NCBI GenBank assembly: GCA_003133325.1
Contig: PKXA01000088.1
Coordinates: 38,226 to 102,225, forward strand
Origin: Acidimicrobiaceae bacterium
GTDB lineage: Bacteria; Actinomycetota; Acidimicrobiia; Acidimicrobiales; RAAP-2
Length of the DNA: 64,000 bases
Direction of reading: 5' to 3'
The notes under the pieces were generated by a model. The model saw nothing but the letters and a program-made list of their open reading frames with translations, did no database searches and had not been told where the DNA came from. This document shows positions 40,014 to 49,931 of this stretch, in pieces (position 1 is the stretch's first letter; the number at the start of each line of letters is the position of its first letter). The position numbers and the translations under genes are program-made.

Positions 40014-41357
40014 TCAGCAGGGTGTCGGATCGTACGACGGGATGGCAGATGGGGAACTGGCCGTGGTGGGGGGGGTTGGGGACGCCGCGATGGCAGGACT
40101 CGTCGACGCCGCGGTGGTGGGGGTCCCGACAGTCGGCACCGGGATTGGATTACCGTAGGAACTCAGGGGTGGTGTGGTGGCGGTTCCAGCCGGTCCGCCC
40201 AGGAACTGAGTGATCATCTCTTCAAGTTGGGGTTGTTGGACGACTTGGACCGCCTCACCGCCGTAGGGCGCGTAGGTGGCTGCGATCGTGGGCATCGTGT
40301 AGTTCTTGAGGCTTGAGCCCGAAAAGGCGTGGTACCGCTCGGCCAGGCTCAGAAGCATCCCTGAGCTCATCTGGTTGTCGAGGGTGACGTCGTGGGTGAG
40401 CGACGCGATGAATGACGCCGCGGTGACCGGGTTGTAGGTCGACTTGGCCTTGTTGACCACCGCCTCGATCATCAGATTCTGGCGTTGGATGCGGCCGAGA
40501 TCCGATGAGTAGTCGCTGTTCCACTTGCCATTCTGGTAGTACTCGAAATGCCGTGACCGGGAGAGTGCCAACGCCTGGGCGCCGCTAAGGGTCTGGCAGC
40601 CTGTCGTTTGAATATTGAGACCGGTGCAATTGCTGTACACGCCGTTGGCATTGCAGTCGCCGTAGTCGCGGATCGGAACCGGTACGTTCATCTTTACCCC
40701 GCCCAGCCCGTTCACCGCATCCATGAGCCCGAAGAAGTTGACGACTATCCAGTGGCTGATGGGAATCCCAAACGTGTTCTGAATGGTGGTGACCAGTCCG
40801 TTGGCACCGGTCCCGCTCGGGTTCGGGTCGTTCGGCCCCGAAGCGAAGGCGGCATTGATCTTGTTCTTCGACGACACACCTGACGAGGCCGGAACCCCGG
40901 AAAGGGTGACGAAGGTGTCGCGGGGGATGGACATGACGCTGGCGGTGCCTGCCTGGGGATCGACATGGACGATCTTGATGGTGTCGCTGCGCTGTCCACC
41001 CGCGGTGGTTTGATTGCCGAACTGCTGTGCCTGTGCGCTGGTCTCGCCGGCCCGGGTGTCCGAGCCGAGCACCAGCACGTTGTACGGTGCTCCGTTGGCC
41101 ACCGCGACACAGCTGGGGCAGACGGCGGTATTGATCTGGGCCCATTCGTACCGGAAGTAGCCATATCCGGCAGCAGCGAGCACGACGATCAGCGAGATCA
41201 CGATGATGAGGATCCGAAGGATCCGTTGGCCCGGCGTACGACGGCGCTTGGCCGGTTTGAGGCGGCGTTCGGGGACAGGTCGGGTCCCACCCGCATTGCG
41301 AGGAATAGGGACCTGGCCCCCGAGGATGGGTCCGGGAAACTCGCCGTTAACCGGCAT
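40014..41357 (-). CDS. LytR-CpsA-Psr (LCP) family protein
   Basis: LVLGSDTRAG, RSDTIKIVHVDPQAGTASVMSIPRDTFV, KINAAFA, ALALSRSRHFEY, GRIQRQ. Confidence 0.94.
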   Translation of the reverse strand: MPVNGEFPGPILGGQVPIPRNAGGTRPVPERRLKPAKRRRTPGQRILRILIIVISLIVVLAAAGYGYFRYEWAQINTAVCPSCVAVANGAPYNVLVLGSDTRAGETSAQAQQFGNQTTAGGQRSDTIKIVHVDPQAGTASVMSIPRDTFVTLSGVPASSGVSSKNKINAAFASGPNDPNPSGTGANGLVTTIQNTFGIPISHWIVVNFFGLMDAVNGLGGVKMNVPVPIRDYGDCNANGVYSNCTGLNIQTTGCQTLSGAQALALSRSRHFEYYQNGKWNSDYSSDLGRIQRQNLMIEAVVNKAKSTYNPVTAASFIASLTHDVTLDNQMSSGMLLSLAERYHAFSGSSLKNYTMPTIAATYAPYGGEAVQVVQQPQLEEMITQFLGGPAGTATTPPLSSYGNPIPVPTVGTPTTAASTSPAIAASPTPPTTASSPSAIPSYDPTPC

Positions 41358-41630
41358 GGGCCCGGTGCATCGAGAGCCCCCATAGCCTGCTTATCGGCGA
41401 CGGCCAGGTTCCCCTGCCGCCAGTATGGCGAAGAGTACCGGGTGGGCCCGATTGAGAAAGATCTATGGATGGCAAGGTCGGTTGGCCTGTCGCTCGTTTG
41501 GTCGATCGGCCGGGACGTCTCATCCCACCGACGTGGTAACTGCAAGTTTCCCACGCTCGGAACCAGGGTTGGCGTCACCCTCACTTATCTGCAGCCGCGC
41601 GAGGGCGCCAACTTTATCAGTCGGAAATCT

Positions 41631-42977
41631 TCAGGAAGTGGAAGGCACCCACGAACCGTGGAACCCGAATGGCACCCGGGCGGGCAGATGCACCGTGGCC
41701 ACTGGCGGGCCCGAGAATGATGTGGCGTCGAGGATCACCAGATCGCTGGCGTCACGAGTAGCGTCGTAGACAACGCTCAGCACCCAGCCTTCGTCCTCGC
41801 CTCTCCCGTCATCGGCCCGAACGAATATCGGCTCGCCCGATGCCCGATGTTCACCAGGGTCGTACCGGGTGGTCTCGTCCCGCTGGAGGTCGTACTTGAT
41901 GAGGCCTGTCTGATCGTCGGTGTCGAGTTGGGCTCCGAGCAGGGTGCAGTAGCCGTAACGGTGGGGGAGGCCGGCCACCGCATCGTCGATCCGTGGAAAC
42001 TCCACCAGTGCATCATCGAGCCTTTCTTCGCTCACCCGATTTCCGTTCGGATCGATCGTCCATCGGGCCAGTAGCGGTTTGTTCGAAGCAATGGTCTCGC
42101 CGGGCAGGGTGTCGAATGCTGAGTCGTAACGAACGACGTCCATGACAATGGCATCCCCGTGGTCATAGGCATTGAGGACATGGAAGACATACACCGGGTC
42201 GATGCCGATCCACCGGATGGCCCCATCACCATGGTTGCGGGGCATCACCCCGATCCGACTCCCGGCGTCGGGCATCCATCGGAAGGGGAGTGAATGCCCG
42301 CTGGAGGCGAGGTCGAGATCGAACACCACCGGAAGATCCATGAAGACGACCTGGGTTGCTGTGACCCCAAAGTCGTGCATCATCGTGGCACGGGGAATGT
42401 CGACCTCTTGACTGTGGGTGAGTGCACCGGTGGCATCCACCGTGTGATAGCGGAGAAATGGTGGCCCGAACACGTCATAACCGAAGAAGGAGAGCTCTCC
42501 GGTGATCGGGTCGACCTTGGGATGGGCGGTCATCGGGGATGCCAGCGCCCCGTCGAAATCGTGTATCCGTGCCCGCTCCCGGTCGGGGGAAATCGCGTGG
42601 GGGAAACCCGACTCCACCAGAGCCAGCGTCACGCCACCGTGCCGGATGACGTGGGTATTGGCCGGGCCGTCGAGGGGTTCACTCGGTCCTTTGGGCGAGA
42701 CGGTGCCCAGTTCGGCCGCCAGTTTGCGGGTCCTGACCCAGCGGTTGCGATATCCGACCGCTTTGCCGCCCGCCAACGAAATATCGTGGATCATCCCGTC
42801 GCCACTGAACCAGTGGTACTCGGTGTCATCGGAGGGGAGTACTGCCGGATTGGGGCCGTTGCGGAGGAGGTGACCCTCCAGGTCCGGTGGGATGATGCCG
42901 GTGACCGGCAGCTCGTGATCCTCCGTCAGCTCTTCGAGCACCGGTGCGAAGTTGCCATCGAGGTAGGGGTTTGTCAC
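41631..42977 (-). CDS. Carotenoid oxygenase (RPE65-like) family protein
   Basis: NFAPVLEE, IPPDLEGHLLRNGPNP, HWFSGDGMIHDISL, AHPKVDPITGELSFFGY, MMHDFGVT. Confidence 0.95.
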   Translation of the reverse strand: MTNPYLDGNFAPVLEELTEDHELPVTGIIPPDLEGHLLRNGPNPAVLPSDDTEYHWFSGDGMIHDISLAGGKAVGYRNRWVRTRKLAAELGTVSPKGPSEPLDGPANTHVIRHGGVTLALVESGFPHAISPDRERARIHDFDGALASPMTAHPKVDPITGELSFFGYDVFGPPFLRYHTVDATGALTHSQEVDIPRATMMHDFGVTATQVVFMDLPVVFDLDLASSGHSLPFRWMPDAGSRIGVMPRNHGDGAIRWIGIDPVYVFHVLNAYDHGDAIVMDVVRYDSAFDTLPGETIASNKPLLARWTIDPNGNRVSEERLDDALVEFPRIDDAVAGLPHRYGYCTLLGAQLDTDDQTGLIKYDLQRDETTRYDPGEHRASGEPIFVRADDGRGEDEGWVLSVVYDATRDASDLVILDATSFSGPPVATVHLPARVPFGFHGSWVPSTS

Positions 42978-43141
42978 CGCGGACTCCTTGTTTCATGGGC
43001 AGAAAGCCGCGTCGGCCACCGGCCACCGGTCCCGTGAGCGTATCGGGCCAGTACGGGCGGGGTGCTGCCATCGTGATGGCGGTGGTGCTCGGGAGCCGGC
43101 GATTCGGCCGCCGGCCTCCGGTGACGTGGCAGGCTGAGACA

Positions 43142-44428
43142 ATGTCCAGACTTGCCGAGGACCTCCGCTTTCGGGGGCTCATCCACCAGATGACCGACCC
43201 GTCCCTCGAGGCACGCCTCGACGCCGATCGGCTCACCGCGTACACGGGGTTCGACCCCACCGCCGACAGTCTCCACGTGGGCCACCTCCTGCAGGTCTGC
43301 AATCTGCGACGCCTTCAGGTGGCCGGCCACCGGCCCATCGCATTGGCCGGAGGGGGGACGGGATTCATCGGTGACCCGGGCGGGAAGACCGAGGAACGGT
43401 CTCTCCTGTCGCCGGATGCGCTCGAGGCAAACCTCCATGGCATCCACACCCAACTCGCGCGCTTCCTCGACTTCGGTTCCGAGGCAACCGGCTCCCAGGC
43501 TCAGTTGATGAACAACAGCGATTGGTTGACCGAACTCCGTCTCTTCGACTTCTTGCGAGATGTGGGCAAGCACTTCACCGTCAATCAGATGGTGGCCAAG
43601 GATTCGGTCAAGTCCCGGCTCGATCGCGATGGGCAAGGGATCTCGTTCACAGAATTCAGCTACATGCTTCTTCAGGCCTACGACTTCCTCCACCTGTTCG
43701 ACCATTGCGACTGCACCCTTCAACTGGGAGGGAGGGAACAGTGGGGCAACATCACCATGGGTATCGAACTGGTGCGGAAACTCCGTCACACCGAAGTGTG
43801 GGGCCTGACCACCCCGCTGGTGCTGAAGGCGGACGGAACCAAATTCGGGAAGACAGAGACCGGCACGGTGTGGCTCGATGCCAACAGGACGAGTCCCTAC
43901 CAGCTTTATCAGTTCTTCGTTCGCAGCGAGGACGCGGTGGTCGGGGCCTACCTTCGATACTTCACCTTCCTTTCCCACGACGAGATCCGTGGACTCGACC
44001 AGGTCACCGCCGACCACCCCGAACGGCGTGAAGCCCAGCGGGAGCTGGCCCGCCGGGTCTGCACGCTCGTCCACGGTGAAGAGGAGACCGAGCGGGCGGA
44101 ACGAGCCACTGCCGCCCTCTTCGGCGACGAGGTCGCCCGGCTGGACGAGCGGTCTCTCCTCGATGTCTTCGCCGACGCTCCTTCCACAAAGCTTGCCCGA
44201 AGCCGTCTCGACGGCGACGGTCTTTCCCTGGTCGACCTGTTGGCGGAAACGGGTATGGTCCCGTCCAAAGGTCGGGCCCGCGCCCTCATCGAGCAGGGTG
44301 GTGCCTATGTGAACAACCGGCGGGAGGTCGATGTGGACCGAACGTTGGCGGCTGACGATCTGGTGGCCGACCGCTACCTGGTGGTGCGTCGTGGTCGTAA
44401 GGACTACCACCTGGTCAGCTTCGCCTGA
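43142..44428 (+). CDS. tyrS: Tyrosyl-tRNA synthetase
   Basis: TAYTGFDPTADSLHVGHLLQ, GGTGFIGDPGGKTEER, KADGTKFGKTETGTVWLD; C-terminal S4 domain. Confidence 0.97.
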   Translation: MSRLAEDLRFRGLIHQMTDPSLEARLDADRLTAYTGFDPTADSLHVGHLLQVCNLRRLQVAGHRPIALAGGGTGFIGDPGGKTEERSLLSPDALEANLHGIHTQLARFLDFGSEATGSQAQLMNNSDWLTELRLFDFLRDVGKHFTVNQMVAKDSVKSRLDRDGQGISFTEFSYMLLQAYDFLHLFDHCDCTLQLGGREQWGNITMGIELVRKLRHTEVWGLTTPLVLKADGTKFGKTETGTVWLDANRTSPYQLYQFFVRSEDAVVGAYLRYFTFLSHDEIRGLDQVTADHPERREAQRELARRVCTLVHGEEETERAERATAALFGDEVARLDERSLLDVFADAPSTKLARSRLDGDGLSLVDLLAETGMVPSKGRARALIEQGGAYVNNRREVDVDRTLAADDLVADRYLVVRRGRKDYHLVSFA

Positions 44429-44485
44429 GCCTGGCCCGGCGGGGGCGAAAGAGTGGCGTGTCGACCTCGCCCTACACTTCTCCCA

Positions 44486-44959
44486 ATGAGTGCAACATCG
44501 GAACCAACATCGGAAGCGTCGCCGGTGAGGTTGACCACCGGGCTCCCCGAGACAGTATTGCCAGCCGAGTCGGACCCCATCCTGGCCGATCTCGGTGCGG
44601 CATTGGGCCAACCGGGAGAGCGGCGGCGCCATGCCGTGGCCGATGTGGTGCGATCCAACCCGACATCGTTGGCGGCGTGGGCCGCCTTGGGCTCTCTGGC
44701 CCGGGACGACGTGGAGGCGTATGCCTGCTTTCGCGTCGGATATCACCGCGGTCTCGACGCTCTCCGCTCTGCGGGCTGGAAGGGATCGGGCACGGTGCGT
44801 TGGGCCCACGAGGAAAATCGCCCGTTCCTCCGTTGTCTCGATGGCCTGCGTTGCGCTGCCGGTTCCATTGGCGAACACGTCGAAGAGGACCGTTGTGCGA
44901 CATTCCTCCGCCAACTCGACTCTTCGTGGCAGTCCGATCGCGCGGGATTCCCGGCCTGA
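44486..44959 (+). CDS. DUF3151 family protein
   Basis: AWAALGSLARDDVEAYACFRVGYHRGLDALRSAGWKGSGTVRWAHEENRPFLRCLDGL, recalled actinobacterial DUF3151 pattern. Confidence 0.8.
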   Translation: MSATSEPTSEASPVRLTTGLPETVLPAESDPILADLGAALGQPGERRRHAVADVVRSNPTSLAAWAALGSLARDDVEAYACFRVGYHRGLDALRSAGWKGSGTVRWAHEENRPFLRCLDGLRCAAGSIGEHVEEDRCATFLRQLDSSWQSDRAGFPA

Positions 44960-44961
44960 TC

Positions 44962-45501
44962 ATGGGTTCGTCCACTCGGGCCCGGTTGCGCGGGGTGGGA
45001 GTCACCTTCGCGGTGATGGCCCTCGCATCGGTCGTCCTCGCCGGCTGTGCGGGACAGGAGCAATCGGGGACGCCCGCCCACCAGGTGTCGGTTTGGGTGG
45101 CCGGGGCCGGGGCCGGGCCATCGATCGGCACCATCGAGGTGGATATGAAGAACGTGGACCTGGCATTCAGCCAGCACGATCCTCCCGGCGAGATCCGGTC
45201 GGTATGTGCGTTGCTGGCCAGTGACGCCGGCATCGGCAATGGCAACCTGCCCACCCCTGACCAGGAGTTGAGCAACGAGTTGAGTACCGCCTATGCGACC
45301 GCCTATGACGCCGGGACCGACTGCTACAAAGGAGCGGGGAGCAATTCGAAACTGCTGGCCACATCGGCGGCGGAGCGGGCGAGAACCAACTCCCAGTTGA
45401 CCACGGCGTTGGATCGGATCACGGCAGTTACCGGACACCCGCCCTCTACCACCACCACTACCGCCCCGCTTGGCTCGAATGTCGATCCGTTCGGAAACTG
45501 A
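44962..45501 (+). CDS. Putative lipoprotein
   Basis: Signal peptide with lipobox VVLAGC; Thr-rich C-terminus. Confidence 0.75.
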   Translation: MGSSTRARLRGVGVTFAVMALASVVLAGCAGQEQSGTPAHQVSVWVAGAGAGPSIGTIEVDMKNVDLAFSQHDPPGEIRSVCALLASDAGIGNGNLPTPDQELSNELSTAYATAYDAGTDCYKGAGSNSKLLATSAAERARTNSQLTTALDRITAVTGHPPSTTTTTAPLGSNVDPFGN

Positions 45502-45537
45502 AGCGGCGCGTGGGCGGTTGCAGAGAGGAAGAGTACG

Positions 45538-46163
45538 TGCCCACCGAAACCGGTATTGCCGGGCCCATTCCCGAGGGACGTGACCCCGAGGAGTATGACC
45601 GGCTGAGACGTCGGGTTTTGTGGTCGATGCCAACAGGGCTCTTCGTGGTGGGAAGCAGATGGGGCGATGACGCGAACCTGATGACCGCCAACCTGGTGAT
45701 GCAGGTATCGACGACTCCGAAGCTGGTGGCAATCGCTGTCGAGACAGGAGCGATAACCCGGCAACTGGTCCAAAAAAGCGAAAAATTTTCGATCTCGATC
45801 CTCGCCCGCACGGACCGGGCCATCGTGCGCCGATTCGTCAAGCCGGCCAGCGAGGTGGAATTCGGGCCGGACCTGGCCGTCGCCGCCATCCAGGGTGAGC
45901 CGGTCGTGGAAGTGTCAAAGGGTGTGCCCGTCCTCGCCTCCTCGGTGGGTTGGCTGGCCTGTGAGGTGCGCCAGACCGTGGAGTTGGGGGGAGGCACGGG
46001 TCGGGAGGGAAGTCACATCCTGTTCATCGGCGAAGTGGTCGACGTCGGTGAGGTGACCGGCGACCGGGAACCCGGCTCGGACGCCAACGGCACCGGCCAT
46101 GCCGGCACAGAGCGGCGAGAGGTGCTCCGGATGGAGGACACCCGTATGAACTACGGGGGTTGA
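45538..46163 (+). CDS. Flavin reductase-like (FMN-binding) protein, GTG start
   Basis: PTGLFVVGSRWGDDANLMTANLVMQVSTTPKLVAIAVETGAITRQLVQKSEKFSISIL. Confidence 0.88.
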
Positions 46164-46188
46164 CGGCCAATCACCGGTGCCGCCGAAC

Positions 46189-46398
46189 TCAGCTCTCGGG
46201 CGAAGCGTCCCTCGGCCGCAGGTCGATCCGGAGGGTGAGGATTCCGTCCGCCATGTCGGCTTGGGCATCACCGAGCATGGCGTAGTCCATAAAGTCGACT
46301 TGCATCTGCTCCTTGAACCGCAGACGCTCGGGGCCTTCGATGGGAGGGAGGCCGCGGGACCGGACGGCATTCGCCCTGGCTTGGAACCTGTCGATCAT
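46189..46398 (-). CDS. Small conserved hypothetical protein
   Basis: MIDRFQARANAVRSRGLPPIEGPERLRFKEQMQVDFMDYAML...; coding-like; start uncertain (GTG at 46425 possible). Confidence 0.5.
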   Translation of the reverse strand: MIDRFQARANAVRSRGLPPIEGPERLRFKEQMQVDFMDYAMLGDAQADMADGILTLRIDLRPRDASPES

Positions 46399-46493
46399 CG
46401 CTTGGGGGTCGAATCCTTGGGGCACCTCCCGATCGTACAGGCCGTTTTGCGTGACACGACCGCCCGTGTGCCGCACTACACTAAGGAGGAATT

Positions 46494-46550
46494 GTGAACG
46501 GCGGTCACCTCGGCCCGGTGGGTCGCATTGGGTACCGTCCAGGCCGGTGA
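46494..46550 (+). CDS. Candidate 18-aa small ORF (MNGGHLGPVGRIGYRPGR), GTG start
   Basis: Strong SD aaggagga at 46483-46490 with short spacing to GTG 46494; stops just before the next gene's own SD. Confidence 0.35.
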   Translation: MNGGHLGPVGRIGYRPGR

Positions 46551-46565
46551 CAAGGAGTTGTTTCG

Positions 46566-46778
46566 GTGGTGAAGAAGGGACGGCATCGCCGCTTCGAGGA
46601 GGCACGCAGTTTGAAGCGCTCCGTCGCGACCGCGAACCGGAGTTGTCCCGAATGTGGTGCGGAACCCGATGACAAGCATGCGTCATGGTGTTTGGCCACC
46701 GAAGACGAGTATGACGAGATTCTCGGGACGGCCCCGAGTCGGCCTACCTACGCCGAGGATGACCCGCTGGCCGAATGA
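46566..46778 (+). CDS. 70-aa Cys-containing mini-protein (CPECGAEPDDKHASWC)
   Basis: SD aaggag at 46552, GTG start, basic N-terminus, zinc-ribbon-like C..C...H...C. Confidence 0.65.
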   Translation: MVKKGRHRRFEEARSLKRSVATANRSCPECGAEPDDKHASWCLATEDEYDEILGTAPSRPTYAEDDPLAE

Positions 46779-46790
46779 GGCCGCTGAGAA

Positions 46791-47540
46791 TTACCGTCGG
46801 GCGGCGGGATGGGGGAGCAGGGAGACCTTGGTCCGGGGAGCCATTCGCTCGTCGAGGTAGGCGCGGAGGCGCCGGTAGACCTTCTTTCCTGCCATTGCCT
46901 CCAGCTCCGTCCGCATGCTCACGTACACCGGTTCGTGCCCGATGAAGGCGGCAGGGTCCTCGGTGCACCACCAATGGAATTCTTCGCCGCCCTCACCCCA
47001 ATGCTGACGATCCCATTGGCGTATCACTGACGTCACGTGACCATCGGACGACGAATCGTCCTCACGCCGGAGTGGAAGCTGCCAACACACTTCCGGCTTG
47101 AGCTCGACGTGGCTCCGGCCTTGGCGCTCTGCCGACTTGTGGAGGGCACACCCGGCTCCGGCCGCGAAGCCGGGCCGGTTCAAGAAGATGCAGGCCCCGT
47201 CGACCATGCGGGTGGCCAACTCCCCGTCGGCCAACTTCTTCACCACGCCCTTTTGGCCCTGCCGGTGAAACTGCCAGAGATCCGGGGTCAGCTGGGTTGC
47301 CGCCTTTTCGACGGTGCGGGCATCTTTCTTTCCGGTGAAGTGGGCGCCGTAGGAGCAACACCCCTGCTCGAGTTCCGGTGCCGGTCCGGTGAGGACGCCC
47401 TGGCATCCCTGGCCGTAGATGCATGTCCAGGCACTGGTGAGGAAGGTTACGTCGAACTGCCATGTCCGCTCTTCGTCAGGGTCCTTGAAGCTGATCCATT
47501 CGTGAGCATCGGCAGGTACTTTCGATCGAGCTGGGGTCAC
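46791..47540 (-). CDS. Cysteine-rich conserved hypothetical protein
   Basis: CIYGQGCQG, GCCSYGAHF, GACIFLNRPGFAAGAGCALH, EVCWQLPLRRE: regular Cys spacing suggesting metal binding. Confidence 0.7.
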   Translation of the reverse strand: MTPARSKVPADAHEWISFKDPDEERTWQFDVTFLTSAWTCIYGQGCQGVLTGPAPELEQGCCSYGAHFTGKKDARTVEKAATQLTPDLWQFHRQGQKGVVKKLADGELATRMVDGACIFLNRPGFAAGAGCALHKSAERQGRSHVELKPEVCWQLPLRREDDSSSDGHVTSVIRQWDRQHWGEGGEEFHWWCTEDPAAFIGHEPVYVSMRTELEAMAGKKVYRRLRAYLDERMAPRTKVSLLPHPAARR

Positions 47541-47546
47541 GCTCTT

Positions 47547-48215
47547 ATGATGGCAGGCATGAGCGAAGTGGGTGACGACGGTCGACCGATAGTGACCGTC
47601 ACTGTCGGCGCCCGAGCCACCGTGCTCGACGCCCGAGCCGATGAGGCCGACGCTCCATCACTGGCCTTGTGGCTCGAGCTCGCCGGAACCAGCGACGACG
47701 CCTACTCCTACGACATCTACTTCCGTGCATCGGCGGATGCCGCGGTTGGTGACGCGGTGCAGCACGATGACGATCTGGCGGTGGTGGTACCGAAGAGCAG
47801 CATTGACGGACTCCAAGGGGCCGTCTTGGATTTCGTGATCGACGAGGAGGGCGAAGGAGGTCTGGTGGTGGTCAACCCCAACACCCCGGCCGATCCGGCT
47901 CTGCCCGGCCTGGCCCCTCCGGCCACGGTCGACCTGTCTGATCCGATTGCCCGGCAAGTGGTTCTGGTCCTCGAGAAACAGGTGAATCCCAGCATCGCCG
48001 TCCATGGCGGGCGCGCCGACCTGGTGGCAGTTGAGGACCTCGCCGTCTACCTCCGCCTCAGCGGTGGATGCCAGGGTTGTGGCATGGCAAAGGCCACCTT
48101 GTCCCAGGGCATCGAAGTCATGCTGCGTGAAGCCATTCCCGAGCTGACTGCCGTCGTTGATGTCACCGATCACGCCGGTGGCGCCAACCCGTTCTACCAA
48201 CCGGCACCCACCTGA
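47547..48215 (+). CDS. NifU C-terminal domain (Nfu-type Fe-S scaffold) protein
   Basis: LRLSGGCQGCGMAKATLSQGIEVMLREAIPELTAVVDVTDHAGGANPFY; N-terminal A-type/HesB-like region; alternative starts 47550, 47559. Confidence 0.85.
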   Translation: MMAGMSEVGDDGRPIVTVTVGARATVLDARADEADAPSLALWLELAGTSDDAYSYDIYFRASADAAVGDAVQHDDDLAVVVPKSSIDGLQGAVLDFVIDEEGEGGLVVVNPNTPADPALPGLAPPATVDLSDPIARQVVLVLEKQVNPSIAVHGGRADLVAVEDLAVYLRLSGGCQGCGMAKATLSQGIEVMLREAIPELTAVVDVTDHAGGANPFYQPAPT

Positions 48216-48251
48216 TCGTCGGTGGCCGGGGTCACATCCCCACGGGACCGG

Positions 48252-48989
48252 TCACGGCGTCGGGGTGGCGAGGTGATCCTCAAACCAGGCAAGGGTGCGC
48301 TTCCAGCCGTCGGCCGCGGCCTTCGGGGCGTAGGAGGGCCGGGCATCGCAGTGAAACCCGTGCTCAGCCCCGGGATACCTGACGACGTCGGTGTCCACCG
48401 GGGCACCGGTTGCCAGTTCCTCTCGCAAGCGTTCGACATCCGCCACCGGGATGCCCTTGTCCTCGTCGCCGAAAAGACCCAGCCAAGGTGTCTTGAGGGT
48501 TGGGATGAGCCCGAGGAGCGAGCCCATCCGCTCGTTGCGACCGGTGACGATGGCGCTCCCGTAGAAGCCGACTGCGCCTCCGAGGGCATAGGTTCCCGCT
48601 ACCAGGAAACTGGCACGGCCGCCCATGCAGAATCCGACAGCTCCGGTCTGACCACCGGACCAACCGGCATCTTCGAGATGATTGAGCGCCGCGCCCACGT
48701 CGGTGATGATTCCCTCATCGGTGATAGCCCCCATGTGCTCCATCACCGCGGAGAAATCCTCGTATCCAAACACGGGTGCGCCGGTCCGATGGAAGAGGTG
48801 AGGGGCGACGGCGTGATACCCCGCCTCGGCGAACCGGCGGGTGACATCTTCGATGTGAGGGTTCACCCCGAACGCCTCTTGGATCACTACCACCGCTCCG
48901 CGGCGCATTTCTTCCGCTTCCTCGGGAATAGCTTCATAACATGGCATCGGGCCGTCGGGAGTGGACAGGTTGAGAGTACGGGTCTCCAT
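48252..48989 (-). CDS. Dienelactone hydrolase family protein
   Basis: VVVIQEAFGVNPHIEDVTRRFAEAGYHAVAPHLFHR, GFCMGGRASFL, GAEHGFHCD. Confidence 0.93.
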   Translation of the reverse strand: METRTLNLSTPDGPMPCYEAIPEEAEEMRRGAVVVIQEAFGVNPHIEDVTRRFAEAGYHAVAPHLFHRTGAPVFGYEDFSAVMEHMGAITDEGIITDVGAALNHLEDAGWSGGQTGAVGFCMGGRASFLVAGTYALGGAVGFYGSAIVTGRNERMGSLLGLIPTLKTPWLGLFGDEDKGIPVADVERLREELATGAPVDTDVVRYPGAEHGFHCDARPSYAPKAAADGWKRTLAWFEDHLATPTP

Positions 48990-49052
48990 GGGGGAACACG
49001 ATAGATGAGGATGATTCCCCTTTGAACGGGTTGGTCCGGTACGTTTCTGCGG

Positions 49053-49850
49053 GTGAACGTTGTACTTGTCGCAGGGACGACCATTGCCGGTCTGGTGGCT
49101 GGCGGGGTCTTGGACCCCCTCGGCCAACATCTGGCCGAGCGCAGCCACCGGGACGACGAGCGGAAGCGGGCGGAGGCGGCGAAGACGGCCGAAGAGCTCG
49201 ATGCTCCGGACTCGAGCACCGTCACCGACCCGGTCACCGAAGCCGTCCCCGGCAGCGACCCTCACCATGTGGTGGTCCAAGGGCGATCAACGATCCGGAC
49301 CCTGGTGGCAGCCATCGTCACCGGAGGGCTCTTCGCTTCCGCGGCAGTGCACTTCGGAGCCGATCTGATCCTCGCGCCTTTCTGTGTGTTGTTCGCGCTG
49401 TTGGTGGCGGTGTCTTTGACCGACCTCTCCTACCGCCTGGTTCCCCGCCGGTTGGTGTACGGCGCACTCGTCCTCATCGTCCCGCTACTGGTGGTGACGT
49501 CGGCGGCCGATCATAAATGGAAGCACTTGAGCGGAGCGGCAATCGCCGGAGTCGTGGTGTTCGGGCTCTTCTTTGCCATCTGGTGGTTCATGCCACAGGG
49601 GATGGGGTTCGGCGACGTCCGGTTGGCAGGGGTGATCGGCATTGTGACCGGCTACCTGAGTCTCATTCACGCCTACCTGGCGTTCTTCGGTGGGTTCGTG
49701 ATCGGCATGGTGTTCGGCCTGGTCATGATGGCCGTGCTGGCCTCGGGTCGGAAAACCCGGATCCCGTTCGCCCCGGCGTTGTCGGTCGGGGCCGTGCTGG
49801 CCGTGTTCTTCGGAGCCCACCTCGCCCACAGCTTCTTTGGGACCGGGTAG
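49053..49850 (+). CDS. Prepilin peptidase (A24) family protein
   Basis: SLTDLSYRLVPRRLVYG and GMGFGDVRLAGVIG aspartate motifs; multi-TM. Confidence 0.88.
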   Translation: MNVVLVAGTTIAGLVAGGVLDPLGQHLAERSHRDDERKRAEAAKTAEELDAPDSSTVTDPVTEAVPGSDPHHVVVQGRSTIRTLVAAIVTGGLFASAAVHFGADLILAPFCVLFALLVAVSLTDLSYRLVPRRLVYGALVLIVPLLVVTSAADHKWKHLSGAAIAGVVVFGLFFAIWWFMPQGMGFGDVRLAGVIGIVTGYLSLIHAYLAFFGGFVIGMVFGLVMMAVLASGRKTRIPFAPALSVGAVLAVFFGAHLAHSFFGTG

Positions 49851-49931
49851 ATCCATGGCCGTCGTCGGCGACCGACGGGTGAAGGCCGTCCCGGATCAGA
49901 GCGACTCGGTGCCCCGAGTAGATTTGCCCGA

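Noticed and set aside
41358-41630. 270-bp gap upstream of the LCP gene as an ncRNA candidate
   Set aside because: No clear promoter, terminator or conserved fold; the small ORFs there look non-coding
42974-44914. 646-aa minus-strand ORF
   Set aside because: Antisense to tyrS and the DUF3151 gene; shadow ORF from GC3 bias
47037-47546. N-terminal extension of the Nfu-like ORF
   Set aside because: Antisense to the Cys-rich gene, with no homology before MMAGMSEVGDDG
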